Assembly (NCBI GenBank): GCA_963728855.1
Contig: CAVSLN010000002.1
Coordinates: forward strand, 186,001-250,000
DNA: 64,000 nucleotides
Source of the DNA: AC-43 sp963728855
GTDB lineage: Bacteria > Actinomycetota > Actinomycetes > Mycobacteriales > Micromonosporaceae
Reading direction: 5' to 3'
The notes beneath the pieces are model-generated. The model had not been told where the DNA came from, did no database searches, and saw nothing but the letters and a program-made list of their open reading frames with translations. This document shows positions 43,571-54,173 of this stretch, piece after piece (positions within the stretch are counted from its first letter, which is position 1; each line of letters begins with the position of its first letter). A program made the translations under genes and the position numbers.

Positions 43571-44872
43571 CTACCAGCCGGCCGTTGCGAGGGCTCGGTA
43601 CCGCTCGACGACCCGGTCCTTGTCCGCACCGACAGGTAACCGGTCGGCGACCTGCCCGATGCGTTGGTGTCCGGTGGCGTACCAGTCGTCGGTCAGGACA
43701 TCGAGCGCCTGGTCGACCAGTGCGGCCGCGTGGCCCGCGTCGTCGAGGTGCGCGGTCGCCAGGTCGGCGAGCAGGACGGTGCGCTGCTTGGCGGCAGTAG
43801 GGGCGAGATCGTCGAGTGCGGACTGGAGTCTGGCGGAAGCGGCCGTGTTGTCGCCGGCCGCGAGGGCGCAGTACCCGGCGAATCCGTTCAGGCGCGAGGC
43901 ATCGTAAAAGTCGAACCACGCCGGCACCATGCCGTCGGTGCTCAGAGCGTTCTCGGCAAGGTCGATGTGGCGGCGATAGCCGGCCGGGTCGGCGGAGCGG
44001 GCAATGGCCTCGGACGCCACGCAGTGCAGCCAGGAGCGGGCGAGCGGCGTGACGCCGTGCCAGCAGTGTTGTTGCGCCGCGTCGACCAGCTCCAGACCGC
44101 GGGCGGTATCGCCGGCGAACGCCGGGATGAACGCCATGTGACCCAGGACGCCGGCAGCCAATGCGTGGTCTCCGGCCTGGCGACTCGCGTCGAGGGCCGT
44201 CTCATAGCAGCGCTGCGCGACGGCGGCCTGGCGCAGGTCGAAGAAGGCAAGCCGGCCGGCGAGCATCGCTGACTCCGCCAGCGCGGTGGACAGGCTGATC
44301 CGGGCGCGTTCGCTGGAGGTGGCGCGCAGCAGCCGGACGCCGAGTTGGGCATGCGCGAATGCCGACTCGAACAGGTCGGCGGCCGGGCTGGTCCAGTACA
44401 GCTCGCGCTGCCCGGCTATCACCTTGGTGTAGGCGGCGGAAGGGTCACCGCGAGGCCCGGCACCGAGGTCGCCAGACAGCAGCGGGAGCGCGCCGAGGCC
44501 GAGCAGTCCGCGCAGGAACGCCGCCCGGTCCAGGCCGGCCCCGCGGATCTCGTCCTCGGCCATGGACATCAGCCTCCTGATCTCGTTCACCACATCGCCG
44601 GTCGGGCGCAGCGCCAACTCTTCCGGGGTCAGCAGTCCCAGCTCGCTGGCCGGCTGTCCGAAGATCGCCACCAGGTGCTTGCGAAAGCGCGGCTCGGGCC
44701 ACCGGTCCCCGGTCTCCCAGCGTCGCACGGTGTTGGCGGTCAGGCCGGTGTCGGTCTCGCCACAGCGGCTCATCTCCGCCCGTACCCGCTCGGCCAGCTC
44801 CTCGTACGACCAGCCGCGCTGCAGCCGCTCCCAGGCCAGGAGCCGGTTGGGTGGGTAGCGCCGGTCGGCCAT
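43571..44872 (-). CDS. XRE-family regulator with helical repeat domain
   Basis: A 433-residue protein. N-terminal HTH: LLAWERLQRGWSYEELAERV and GLTANTVRRWETGDRWPEPR. A TPR-like C-terminal two-thirds (e.g. CYETALDASRQAGDHALAAG, ARLQSALDDLAPTAAKQRTV) is typical of large actinomycete XRE regulators. It is divergent from the SAM synthetase gene across 225 bp, so it likely controls that cluster. ATG 44872 gives the usual MADRRYPPNRLLAW start; the upstream open frame is antisense to the synthetase. Confidence 0.85.
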   Translation of the reverse strand: MADRRYPPNRLLAWERLQRGWSYEELAERVRAEMSRCGETDTGLTANTVRRWETGDRWPEPRFRKHLVAIFGQPASELGLLTPEELALRPTGDVVNEIRRLMSMAEDEIRGAGLDRAAFLRGLLGLGALPLLSGDLGAGPRGDPSAAYTKVIAGQRELYWTSPAADLFESAFAHAQLGVRLLRATSSERARISLSTALAESAMLAGRLAFFDLRQAAVAQRCYETALDASRQAGDHALAAGVLGHMAFIPAFAGDTARGLELVDAAQQHCWHGVTPLARSWLHCVASEAIARSADPAGYRRHIDLAENALSTDGMVPAWFDFYDASRLNGFAGYCALAAGDNTAASARLQSALDDLAPTAAKQRTVLLADLATAHLDDAGHAAALVDQALDVLTDDWYATGHQRIGQVADRLPVGADKDRVVERYRALATAGW

Positions 44873-45097
44873 CGCGCACTCCCGCAGGCATCGAACGTTC
44901 CCGTCGTCGGCAGCGTAACGGCGTGTCGCGCACGTCGTCACCCGGTGGACGCGAACGGACGTGCCGTGGCTGATACCCGTGTCCCGTGTATCGGCGTTGA
45001 CTGCCTGCCACGGCCCGGGGCGGGTGCGTCGAGCTCCCCGCCCGTCCCGGTGCCCCGCCAACCGTCGATGCCAAGCCCAAACGCAAAGGATCCCACC

Positions 45098-46340
45098 ATG
45101 CGCAGGATGCGAAGCAAGATCGACAACTGTTCGCTGGTCATCGAGAAGGGCGCACCTACCCCAGAAGACATCACGCTCGTGGAACGGAAGGGATGGGGCC
45201 ACCCGGACACACTGGCCCACCACCTCGCGGAGCAATTGTCCCGGGTCTACAGTCGATTCACCCGTGACCAATTTGGCGCGGTGCTTCACCACAACTTCGA
45301 CAAGCTCGCCCTGCTCGGCGGTGCCAGCGAGGTCCGCTACGGCGCTGGCCGCATGGTCAGCCCGGTGCGGGTGCTCGTCAACGGGCGCGCAGCCAAAGCG
45401 TTCGGCGGTGTCGACACCGGTCACGACCCGTACGAGAGCACCGTTGTGGGCTTCTTCGCCGACCGGTTCCCCGAACTGGAGGCCACGTAGGCGTCGAGTT
45501 GAACGTGACCAGTAACTCCAGCCCTGGCGCGGTTGTCACCAGTGACGATCCGTCCGACCGGGCGGTGTGGTTCGCTCCTCGGTCTCTTGATGACCTACGG
45601 GAACGCGGGTTCGGCTGGCCAACGACACGTCGCTGGGAACCGGCTGGGCGCCGAGCACGCGGCCGAGTCCTTCGTCCGGGAGCTGGTCGACCATTTCTCC
45701 GCTCCCGGCAACGAATTTGAGCACCGGTACCCCTGGTGCGGCACGGACGTGAAGCTCATGGCATACGCGGCCGAAGAACTGGACGTGGTGCTGTGCGTGC
45801 CGCAGAAGTCCAGCCACGTCGCCAGTCGCGTCGACTATCTGGCCAATAGGGAAGTGGTACTGGCGGAGTGCGCCCGGCTTGCCGCGCGCCGGTTGGGTGA
45901 CATCCCGACGAGGTTCCGCTTGAACGTCCGGGACATTCCCGAACGTGACGAGCTGTACCTGACCTTCACCGGCAGCTCGATCGAGTCCGGCGACGAGGGT
46001 GTCGTCGGGCGGGGCAACCGGGTCAACGGTCTGATCACGCCGCTCCGGCCGATGAACGTCGAGGGCGTCAACGGCAAGAATCCCGTGTACCACGTCGGCA
46101 AGCTCTACAACGTTGCCGCTCGAGGCTGGCGCAGCGATTGTTCGAGGCCACCGGCGAGTATGCCGAGGTGCATCTGGTCAGCGCGACCGGGCAGCGGCTC
46201 GACCGTCCCTGGCGAGTCCTGGTACGCCTCGCCGCGACGAGCCGCCGCTGGACAAGGTCAGCGACTTGATTCTTGAGGCGCTCGACGGCTTCCCCGCGCT
46301 GACCGACGAGATCATTACGCACGGCGCGGTGCTGAGTTGA
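45098..46340 (+). pseudogene. Archaeal-type S-adenosylmethionine synthetase, frameshifted
   Basis: Followed over several shifts (near 45490, 45590-45720, 46125, 46200, 46235) it encodes about 400 residues of the archaeal MAT family, unlike bacterial MetK. Diagnostic parts: SLVIEKGAPTPEDITLVERK, GWGHPDTLAHHLAEQLSRVY, NFDKLALLGGASEVRYGAGR, AVWFAPRSLDDLRERG, GDEGVVGRGNRVNGLITPLR, GKNPVYHVGKLYNVAA, and the end VSDLILEALDGFPALTDEII. It would make SAM from methionine and ATP. ATG 45098 has AAAGGA upstream. Its TGA overlaps the ATG of the next gene. A second, non-housekeeping SAM source suggests a methylation-heavy or SAM-consuming pathway. Confidence 0.8.
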
Positions 46341-47225
46341 TGACCATGGCACAGGTGGACGGGGTGCCGCCGGCATGCCGGCGTCGCCTCGTCCAGCACT
46401 ACGGATCGGCGGTCGAGCTTGGCTGGCCAGGGTTCCGGCCATGCTCCGTGGCGGCCGACAGGTGGCGACTACGGATGGACGGCTACCACGACGCCGGGTG
46501 CGCATCGGTGCTCGCCTGCGCCCGCGACGCCGACGGCCGGGCGTGTTGCTTAAGGCGTGGTTCGACCGCAGCCGGTACACCCACGAGATCGCCGCGCTGC
46601 GGGCGTGGTCGGGCCGGCGGGTTCCGCGTGTGGACGACGCCGATGATCTGGCCGTGGCTGCGCTGGACGCGTCGGTGGTCGGGCCGGTGGCGCGTCCAGG
46701 CCCGCCCGGGAGTGCGAGGCGGTCGCGGCGGCGCTGGACGAGCTGCACACCGCGGCGCCGCTGGACATGTTTCCACGGCTCGACGATCACTTGGCGACGG
46801 TGGTCTTCCCCGCATCGAGGCACGGCTGCCGACGCTGGGCGGGGATATCCCAGACCATGCCTGGACGCCGTGACGCACCTGGACCTCGCCGCGCGGCATC
46901 CGGTACTTCTGCATACCGATCTGTACCGGGAGAACGTGCTCTTCGACACCGACCGGCAGCCGGTCTTCATCGACCCGCTCCCCATGGTTGGCGACGCGAC
47001 CTACGACTGGGCGTTCTGGGTCGTCTACTACGACCTCGTCAGCGACCCGTCACCGCGGCTGCGCTTGGCGCTGACCATCGCGGGCTTCCGCTGGCGGAGC
47101 TGCTGCCGTGCTGCCTCATGCTCTGCGTCGATGGCCTGCTGTACTACCGCGAGGTCGGTGATGCGCGGGTGCCCCGGATGGCCGATGTCATGGCCCAACT
47201 CCCGCTACGGCCGACGGCGTGCTGA
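46340..47225 (+). pseudogene. Aminoglycoside-phosphotransferase-like kinase, frameshifted
   Basis: About 290 residues by composite reading. The kinase-like core has LLHTDLYRENVLFDTDRQPV then FIDPLPMVGDATYDWAF, giving the catalytic HxD...N and the magnesium aspartate of the APH fold. Upstream parts: VADRWRLRMDGYHDAGCASV and LKAWFDRSRYTHEIAALRAW (ATP lysine). Shifts occur near 46430, 46545, 46680 and 47085. The acceptor could be a sugar, amino alcohol or nucleoside of the cluster product. Coupled to the SAM synthetase by TGATG. Confidence 0.7.
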
Positions 47226-47780
47226 CCTACCTCGTGCGCCACGGCCGAACCGCCTACAGCGCCGCGTACCGGATCAACGGCCGCCCGGACATGCCGGTCG
47301 CGCTGGACGGCGGCCGGGACCAGTGCCACCGGGCCCGGCAGGGGTGTCCGGGACACGTTCGCGAGCTGTGTCGTGAGCGAATTCGGCCGCACGGCGGAGA
47401 CGGCGCAGTTGCTGCTCACCGGCCGGGCGGTGCGGCTGGCCGTGGACCGGCGGCTGAACGAGATTGACTACGGCGAGTTCGAGGACGGCACTCCTCGAGT
47501 ACGGCCGCTGGCTGACGCATGCACGGACCGTGGCAGCGGCCACCCGGGGCGACAGAATCCCAGCGCGAGGCGATCACGCGGATGCTCGACGGCCTGCTCG
47601 GCGCGCTCGTCCACCCTGGCCCGCGCCTGGTCGTAGCGCACGGGCTGCTGTCCGTGTGCTCCCGCGGGCTGGCCAGCCGCTGACCCCCGCGTCTCTTTCC
47701 CGAGGCTCCGTACCTGACACCGGCGGTCATCGGCGATCGCGACCTGCCCACCTGTCGCCAGCGCCCGCAAGCAAAGATCA
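47219..47780 (+). pseudogene. Histidine phosphatase family protein, frameshifted
   Basis: Starts LTYLVRHGRTAYSAAYRING (RHG catalytic motif) and continues in other frames as SEFGRTAETAQLLLTGRAVR, LAVDRRLNEIDYGEFE and LVVAHGLLLSV with the second catalytic histidine. A phosphoglycerate-mutase-like phosphatase. GTG 47219 overlaps the end of the kinase gene. The true stop is unclear because of shifts near 47310, 47490, 47560 and 47655; 47780 is an estimate. Confidence 0.65.
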
Positions 47781-47882
47781 ACGAAAGGCAGCCCGTGACC
47801 CGCCAGCCCGGGGAGGGAAACTGCGGCGGCGGCGGCGCCTTGCTACGTTCGGGCCGAATTGGCCGAAGAGGAAAGGAACGCC

Positions 47883-49168
47883 ATGCATGACGCCCGCGCC
47901 CTAATCGAAATGGGTGACGAAGCTGTACGTCGGCTGGCCCGCCGCGGCTACACGCTGGACCTGTCCGCGCTGGAGGACCTCCTGTCCCGGCGCAACAAGA
48001 GCATCCAGACCGCCGACGAGCTGCGGGCGGAGTCCAAGCGGGTGCCGAGGAGGTCCAGCAGACGGCCAAGCAGGGCGGCGACACCGCGCTGAAGGAGCGG
48101 GCCCGCGAGCTCAAGGACCAGATCCGCGACACCGAGGCGGAGCAGGACCAGATCGCCACCGAGCTGCGTGACCTCCTCCTAGCATCCCGAACCTGCCGCG
48201 GACACGGCGCCGGACGGCGACTCCGAGGAGTTCGCGGTCGAGGTACGCCGGGACGGCAACCCGCCCGCGTTCTCCTTCGAGCCCAAGGACCACGTCGACC
48301 TCGGCGAGGCCATGGGCATCCTCGACTTCGCCCGGGCGACGAAGCTGTCCGGCCCGCGCTTCAGCGTCGCTCGCGGCGCCGGCGCGGGCCTGGAACGCGC
48401 GCCTGGCCACGCTCTTCCTCGACCTGCACACCCGCCGGCACGGCTACGTCGAGCACTCGGTGCCGTTCCTGGTCACGCCGAAGACGATGACCGGCACCGG
48501 CCAGCTGCCGAAGTTCGAGGAGGACCTGTTCAAGACCGGCCGCCGAGCACGCGGGAGCTGTTCCTCATCCCGACCGCCGAGGTGCCGCTGACCAACCTCT
48601 ACGCCGACGAGATCATCCCGCCGCCGAGCTGCCGCTCGCCTTGACCGCGCACACGCCGTGCTTCCGGTCCGAGGCCGGCTCGTACGGCCGGGACACCCGC
48701 GGGCTGATCCGGCAACACCAGTTCTCCAAGGTCGAGATGGTGCGCCTCTGCGCCCCGAGCAGTCGCAGGCCGAGCTGGAGACGATGGTCGGCCACGCCGA
48801 GGCGTGCCTGAAGGAGCTCGGCCTGCCTACCGGGTCGTCACGCTCGCCGCCGGCGACACGGGCTTCTCGGCCCAGCTCACCTACGACATCGAGGTGTGGC
48901 TCCCGAGCCAGAACCGCTACCGCGAGATCTCCTCGTTCTCCGACTTCGGCACCTTCCAGGCCCGCCGGGCCAACATCCGCACCCGTGGCGAGGACGGCAA
49001 GCCCGGCTCGTCGCCACCCTCAACGGCTCCGGGCTGCCCATCGGCCGCACCCTGGCCGCGATCCTGGAGAAGAACCAGCAGCAGGACGGCTCGGTCGTCA
49101 TGCCCGAATCACTCGTCCCGTACCTCGGCTTCCGCCGTATCAAGGCGGACGGAACCCTGGAGGCATAA
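47883..49168 (+). pseudogene. serS: Seryl-tRNA synthetase, frameshifted
   Basis: A composite of ~425 residues, the full length of bacterial SerRS. The N-terminal coiled coil (LDLSALEDLLSRRNKSIQTA; KERARELKDQIRDTEAEQDQ) binds the tRNA-Ser long arm. Motif 2 is FRSEAGSYGRDTRGLIRQHQ, motif 3 LNGSGLPIGRTLAAILEKNQ. Shifts lie near 48045, 48180, 48395, 48540, 48630, 48750, 48825 and 49005. It sits inside a cluster with biosynthetic-looking genes, unlike the housekeeping copy's usual setting, so it may be a dedicated or resistance paralogue. ATG 47883 has AAAGGA upstream; the glycosyltransferase starts one base after its stop. Confidence 0.8.
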
Positions 49169-49169
49169 C

Positions 49170-50157
49170 GTGCTCGTCGGCGTCTGCGACTTCCCCTCCG
49201 CCTACTTCCACCCCCCGGATACGGCGGGATCGAACGATGGCTCTGGGCGGTCGCGGTGGGCGCGAAGCGCGCAGGCGCCGACGTACACCTCCTCGGGCCG
49301 CGGTGGCGCACGGACCTCGACGGCTTGGCCCGCCGGCCGGTCCGCCTGGAGGACACAGGCGCTCGCCGGGCCGTTCCGGCGACTACGACCTGCTGGTCGT
49401 CGGCCACGAGTACCCTTCGCTGCCGGCCTGGCGCGAGATCTTCGACGAACTGGACTGCGACGTGGCCACGTTCCAGCACTGGCCGCCTTCCAGCACGGCC
49501 CGGCGCCTTCGACGGCACGCTCCCGGCTCTACTGCTACTCGGCCGAGATGGTCGAGCGGTACGCCGCCCACGCGCCGATCCGCGAACTGGCCGTCCACCT
49601 CGGCCTGGACGAGGACGAGCCCCCGCCATCGCCGGCGACGACCTCGTCTGGCTCGGCCGGATCGACGAGGAGAAGGCGCCGCACCTCGCCGTGCGGGCGG
49701 CCCAGATCCTCGGCCGCCGCATAGCATCGTCGGCCCGGTGTTCGACAAGGCCTACTGGTGCGACACGCGACCTCTTCAGCGCCGACCACGTGGACTTGGT
49801 CGGCGAACTGGGCGGCCCCGCCAAGACGGCAGCCTTCCGGGACGCCTCGGTCTTCGTCTACACATACGCGCGCGACTACATCGAGGCCGGCGCCGCGGTC
49901 TTCGGCGAGTCCCTGCGGGCCGGCACACCGGTCGCCGCGCTGGCCTGGCGGGCGGGCACGTGTGCCGACGCGGCGCTCTGCGCCGATACCGGACGCGTGG
50001 CCTTGGTCGACCCGACCGCTCCCGACCTGTACGCCGCGGCACAGTTGGCCGAGGCCGATTGAGAGCGTCGCTGAGCTGAAGGCCAATGAGTCCAGGACAT
50101 CGGGATGGCGCGCTTCGACCCGGCACGCCATTCGCAGCTCTTGCCACCCGATCGTGA
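49170..50157 (+). pseudogene. GT4-type glycosyltransferase, frameshifted
   Basis: About 330 residues by composite reading. VGVCDFPSAYFHPPGYGGIE with the GGIERW loop at the N-terminus, LVVGHEYPSLPAWREIFDEL, then the donor domain DDLVWLGRIDEEKAPHLAVR, HVDLVGELGGPAKTAAFRDA and EAGAAVFGESLRAGTPVAAL. This is the GT-B, family 4 pattern. The end MARFDPARH...AALATRS meets a TGA at 50155-50157 that overlaps the GTG of the next gene. Shifts lie near 49220, 49370, 49495, 49620, 49725 and 50070. Donor and acceptor are unknown; it implies a glycosylated product. Confidence 0.75.
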
Positions 50158-51121
50158 CCGACGACCTGACCCGGGACCTGCCCTGCGCTCTCCACATCGC
50201 TGGGGACCGGCGTGGCATTTCACGGTGACGGGGACCGGCTGGACATCCGCCACCGCGATGCCGGCACACCGTACCGGCCGCCCCGCGCATCGGCTGGGCC
50301 GAGCTACTCCCCGCCTCGACGTCGCCTTCGCCGACCAAGGGGTACGCCGTGCGCCGCCGTTGCCGCTGCGCTGGCGTCGCGATACAGACCTGACCATCTC
50401 CGCCGTACAGGCCCTGGACCCGTACCTCAAGCACCGGCAGCCGTATGCCTACCGCACCGGGTACCTGCCCCAACCCGTGGTCCGGTTCACTCGCAACGGG
50501 AGGACGGGCAGCTCCGGGAGGGCTACCTGACCTCCTTCGTCAACGTCTCCCGCATCGAACCGATCAAGACCCTCGACGACCACGGCGCAATCCTCGACAA
50601 CTGGATCGGCGTCCTGTCCCACCTCGGCCTGCACGCCAGACACCTCCACCTGTACGGGCAACTGCGCATCTGGCGCCGCGACCCGGTCGCCGGCATCACC
50701 CTCCGGTACCGGCATGCCGGGCTCAGCCTCGGTGACATCGTGCTCGTCTGGAATGCGGCGGACCCGACCTACCTTGCGACCGACCTCGGCACCGGCCTGG
50801 AGCGCCTCCGGTGGGTCATCTGCCGCGAACCCTGGCCGGAGATTCGTCCACGGCCGCAACCATGGCATGGTCGACCCCGAGGTACTCGACGCTCTCCGTA
50901 CGGCGGTCCTGCTCCTCGGGTCCGGCATCGCTCCGGCGCCGCGAGGTCCCGGCAGTGCGGTCCGCCGGCTGCTCCGCTTGATCCCCAGAGATCTCGCGCT
51001 AATCGGCTTGAGCGGAGCAGTCCGAACGGTCCACGAGTACTGGGCCTTAAGCGTGTCGGGCATCCTTGGGTGGCCGGACGTTGTATACCGGCTTGAGCAG
51101 GACTGCTTGTTGCTGACGTGA
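50154..51121 (+). pseudogene. Alanyl-tRNA-synthetase-like class II protein, frameshifted
   Basis: About 320 residues. After a divergent start (VTDDLTRDLPCA, GVAFHGDGDRLDIRHRDAGT) it reads KHRQPYAYRTGYLPQPVVRF, EGYLTSFVNVSRIEPIKTLD, LRIWRRDPVAGITLRYRHAG, LATDLGTGLERLRWVICREP and LDALRTAVLLLGSGIAPAPR GPGSAVRRLLRLI. The DLGTGLERL segment resembles AlaRS motif 3 (DTGMGLER) and the last part resembles the AlaRS stretch following it. It lacks the editing and C-Ala domains. It may be an amino-acid activating enzyme or a non-catalytic paralogue. Shifts lie near 50190, 50305, 50505 and 50845. Confidence 0.5.
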
Positions 51122-51231
51122 GGACCGGACGACCGACTGGGCCGACTTTAGGCGGGCGCTTACCTCATTTCCCTCGCAGAGGACGCTCGCGACCGTGGAA
51201 GTTGCCGGGTCCCTCTCTGATCGGCTAATGC

Positions 51232-54173
51232 TCACACGTCCCTAACCGTTGGGTTCGCTCCCGCTTGACGAGCCTCGTCGGCGATGGCGCCCGCAGCTGA
51301 CGAGTCGACGACAACCTTGAGCATAAACTGGACATAGCTCACCTTGCCCTCGTCGATGGCGTTGGTGAGATCCAAAGAGCAGTCGAACGGCCTCGCGTTT
51401 GGCCTCGTCGGTCAGGCTACTCATCAGGCTAAACGCCAGCTCCTGCTCAGGCCTGCCGGCCCGGACCGCCGGTACCTGTCGCGGTGCCGGCCAGTACGCC
51501 ACCGGTAGCCGCGCCGCCGCTGCCCACGTGCCGCCGCTGGAACCGGTTGCTGCCCCGCCCGCCAGCGGGACAGGGGTTCGCCCGGGCGACTCGGCGACCT
51601 TCGGCTTTGCCAGACGAAGCCCGGACTGGCCGACGCCGATGTCCCCAGGTCGCGTCACCGCCCGGTCAAGGTCGTCCGCACCGACAAGCCGGAGGGTGCC
51701 AGCACTCAGCGCCTGGAAGATTGCCTGCTGGAGATCGGCGTCGCCGCCCGGCAACAGCGGCATCCGCGGTGCGCTCCAGAAGAGGTCGCGTACCTCATCG
51801 AGCGGGCGGCCGTAGTCGCCATCGTTGAGATTGTGCAGGAAGGCTTTCGCGTCGAGCGCGCTAAGGGCGAACGCCTTGCCCTTCTCTACAAGCGCCTTCC
51901 ACACGGTTGTGCCGTCGAGCGCGCTCTGATTCTCCTGCTCGAAGGTTATGGTTCGGTCGACTCGGGTGCGGTCTACCTCGTCGCCCTGGTCGAGGTACAG
52001 GACATGCTGGTAGGCGCGGCGTACGGCGGTGTCGAGGTTGCGGCGGGCCTCCGCCTTCTGCTCGCGGGCCTGCTCGGTGAGTTCCTCGTCAGCACGCACG
52101 GCGTCCATATTGGCCACCCGGTCCCAGGCGAGGTAGCTCGCGGCGGCACCACGGGCGTTGCTGCGGCGTTGGGTGTTGACAACCGCGAAGACCGCCGACG
52201 ACGCCCACTGGACCGGGAGCTTGTTGGGGCCGATCCCCATCGCGGCACGCACGGCTGACCGGGTTTCCTTGTCAATGCCGTTGAGGAGGCTGAACTGCCG
52301 GGGGTCGAGCACGACAAGCCGGGTGCTGCGGGCGTCGTCGATACCGGCGGTTGCCAGCACGTCAAGTTGAGGCCGTTTGGGGTTGGCGGAGACGAACAGC
52401 TTGTTCTTGAACGGGCCGGTGGCGGCAAGGCGCTCGGCGGTCCGGGCAAGTTCCTCATCCCGATCGGGGTCGCCGATACTGGTCCGGGCCGACCGCACGA
52501 GCATGTTCAGCGTCTGTCGGGTCGACATGAACAGGCGGGCGGCTTGCCCGCCCTTCCCTGCGAGGTGCTCGACGCTGGCGAGCCCACCGCCTTCGACATC
52601 GAGGAGTTCTGCGATAACCGCGTCCGCCTCCGCAATTGGGAACGTCGGATCCGGGACGAACACCGCGGCCTTTAGTTCCGCTTCCGTCGCGCCCTGCCTG
52701 CCGCCGCCCCGCGCGCCGATCACCGAGCACAGGAACAGGCATGTGGCTGCCCGCTCCGCCGCGCGCGGATTTGTATTGGTCAGCAAAGTGTTCATCCGCT
52801 GGCGATCAAGCGTACGGGCGGCGCCGTTGTGGTCGTCGGCCGCGACGATGTCTGCGCTCGCGATCTGACGGTAGTTCGCCTGGGTGCGCGTGTCGACGAT
52901 CAGACCGGATCCGATCACGGCCTCGCGCACGGACGGGTCTGACAGCGGCAGATCCCCTGGACCGACGAGCAGCGGCGCCCATCCGCCGGCCTTTCCGCGT
53001 CTGTGTAGTGCGTACGCAGTTGCGGCAAAGATGCGGATGGTCGAGCGTACCCGCTGGAATCCGGCAAGCTCGGCCCATTCCTGCTCGGCAAGCGACATGA
53101 GCTGGGGGTGAAAGGGGTAGCAGCGCGCGACTTCGTCGGGAAACTCGGGGGACGCGGTGGCTGGGACCGCCTTGAACACCTTGTCGTACCAGGGCCCCTT
53201 CATCCGGGTCGTGAACGTGCGGGCGGTCGCGGCCAGCACCTCGGCGGGCGCGGTACCCTCAAACAGTCGGCGACGCAGGATCGCGGCGAAGTCGGTGTTG
53301 TCATTGATCGTCGCGGTCTCACCGTTACGGATCAGTAGGTCGTCGAGTTCGTTGCGACGCCTCTGCCCAGCGGCGTCTAGGTCGATGTTGTCCTTTTCAG
53401 ACGCGATCATGACGACGACCGCGGCGACGTTCGGGACGTCGTTCACGCTGTCGAGAAGGGCCCGTAGGAATGCCATGTCGCGCACAGCAAGGTCGGCGTG
53501 CTCGGTGTCGGAGAGCTGCCGGATGTAGTCCATGATTTCATCGACCAGGATGAGAACGGGGCGCCCGATCGCGGTAAGCGCCTCAATGAGCTTGCTCTTG
53601 TCGCCGTTGAAGTCCTTGTACCGCAGGTACAGTGCTTGTCGCCGCCGAACAGCCGCCAAAGGAAACGCTCGTACAGCGTCTGCGCGGGGCCGTCGAACGC
53701 GGCGACACCCTTACCGGCGGTCATGTTGTCGCATGCGAGGACCACAACCTGCGGGTTGTTCAGGTCCGCCGCAGGCGGACCATCGAGGATGGCTGTTGCC
53801 TTCGCGAACGCCTCTCGTCCGACGTCCGTCCCACCGAGCGCGGCCGAGTGCGCTGCCAGATGCCACAGCCCGATCAGGCCGTGCGACTTGCCACCGCCCA
53901 TCGCCTGGTCCAGCCGCCACAGCGCCCGCGCACGGGTGTATTTGTCCCCACCACCAGCCGGACCGCGACCTTCGCCATCAGGTCGGTGAACAGAGGACTC
54001 GGGTGCGTGATCTCGCCGTAGTACCCCGCTTTGGAATATGCCGGGCGTTCGTTGACCGTCCCATGGACCGCCTGGAAAAGCGACATCTGCACGTCATCGA
54101 TCGACCCGGACGAGTGAACAATCTCGTCGCGGAGCTTGAGAATCTCCCACCAGGGCGTTACCTGCTGGCTCAC
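51232..54173 (-). pseudogene. DUF499-family ATPase of a defence module, frameshifted
   Basis: About 980 residues. N-terminus MSQQVTPWWEILKLRDEIVH, then a P-loop QAMGGGKSHGLIGLWHLAAH (GGGKS Walker A) and RPVLILVDEIMDYIRQL (Walker B). A long helical body continues to a Pro/Ala-rich segment and a conserved C-terminal tail LLFDLTNAIDEGKVSYVQFM. Frame changes occur near 53930, 53640 and 51375; the last, an extra G, moves the stop to 51232. DUF499 ATPases occur with DUF1156 methyltransferases in DISARM/ARMADA-related anti-phage islands. GTG 54173 overlaps the methyltransferase stop (GTGA). Confidence 0.8.

Noticed and set aside
52366..52868. Plus-strand ORFs within the DUF499 gene
   Set aside because: Antisense shadows of a conserved coding frame.
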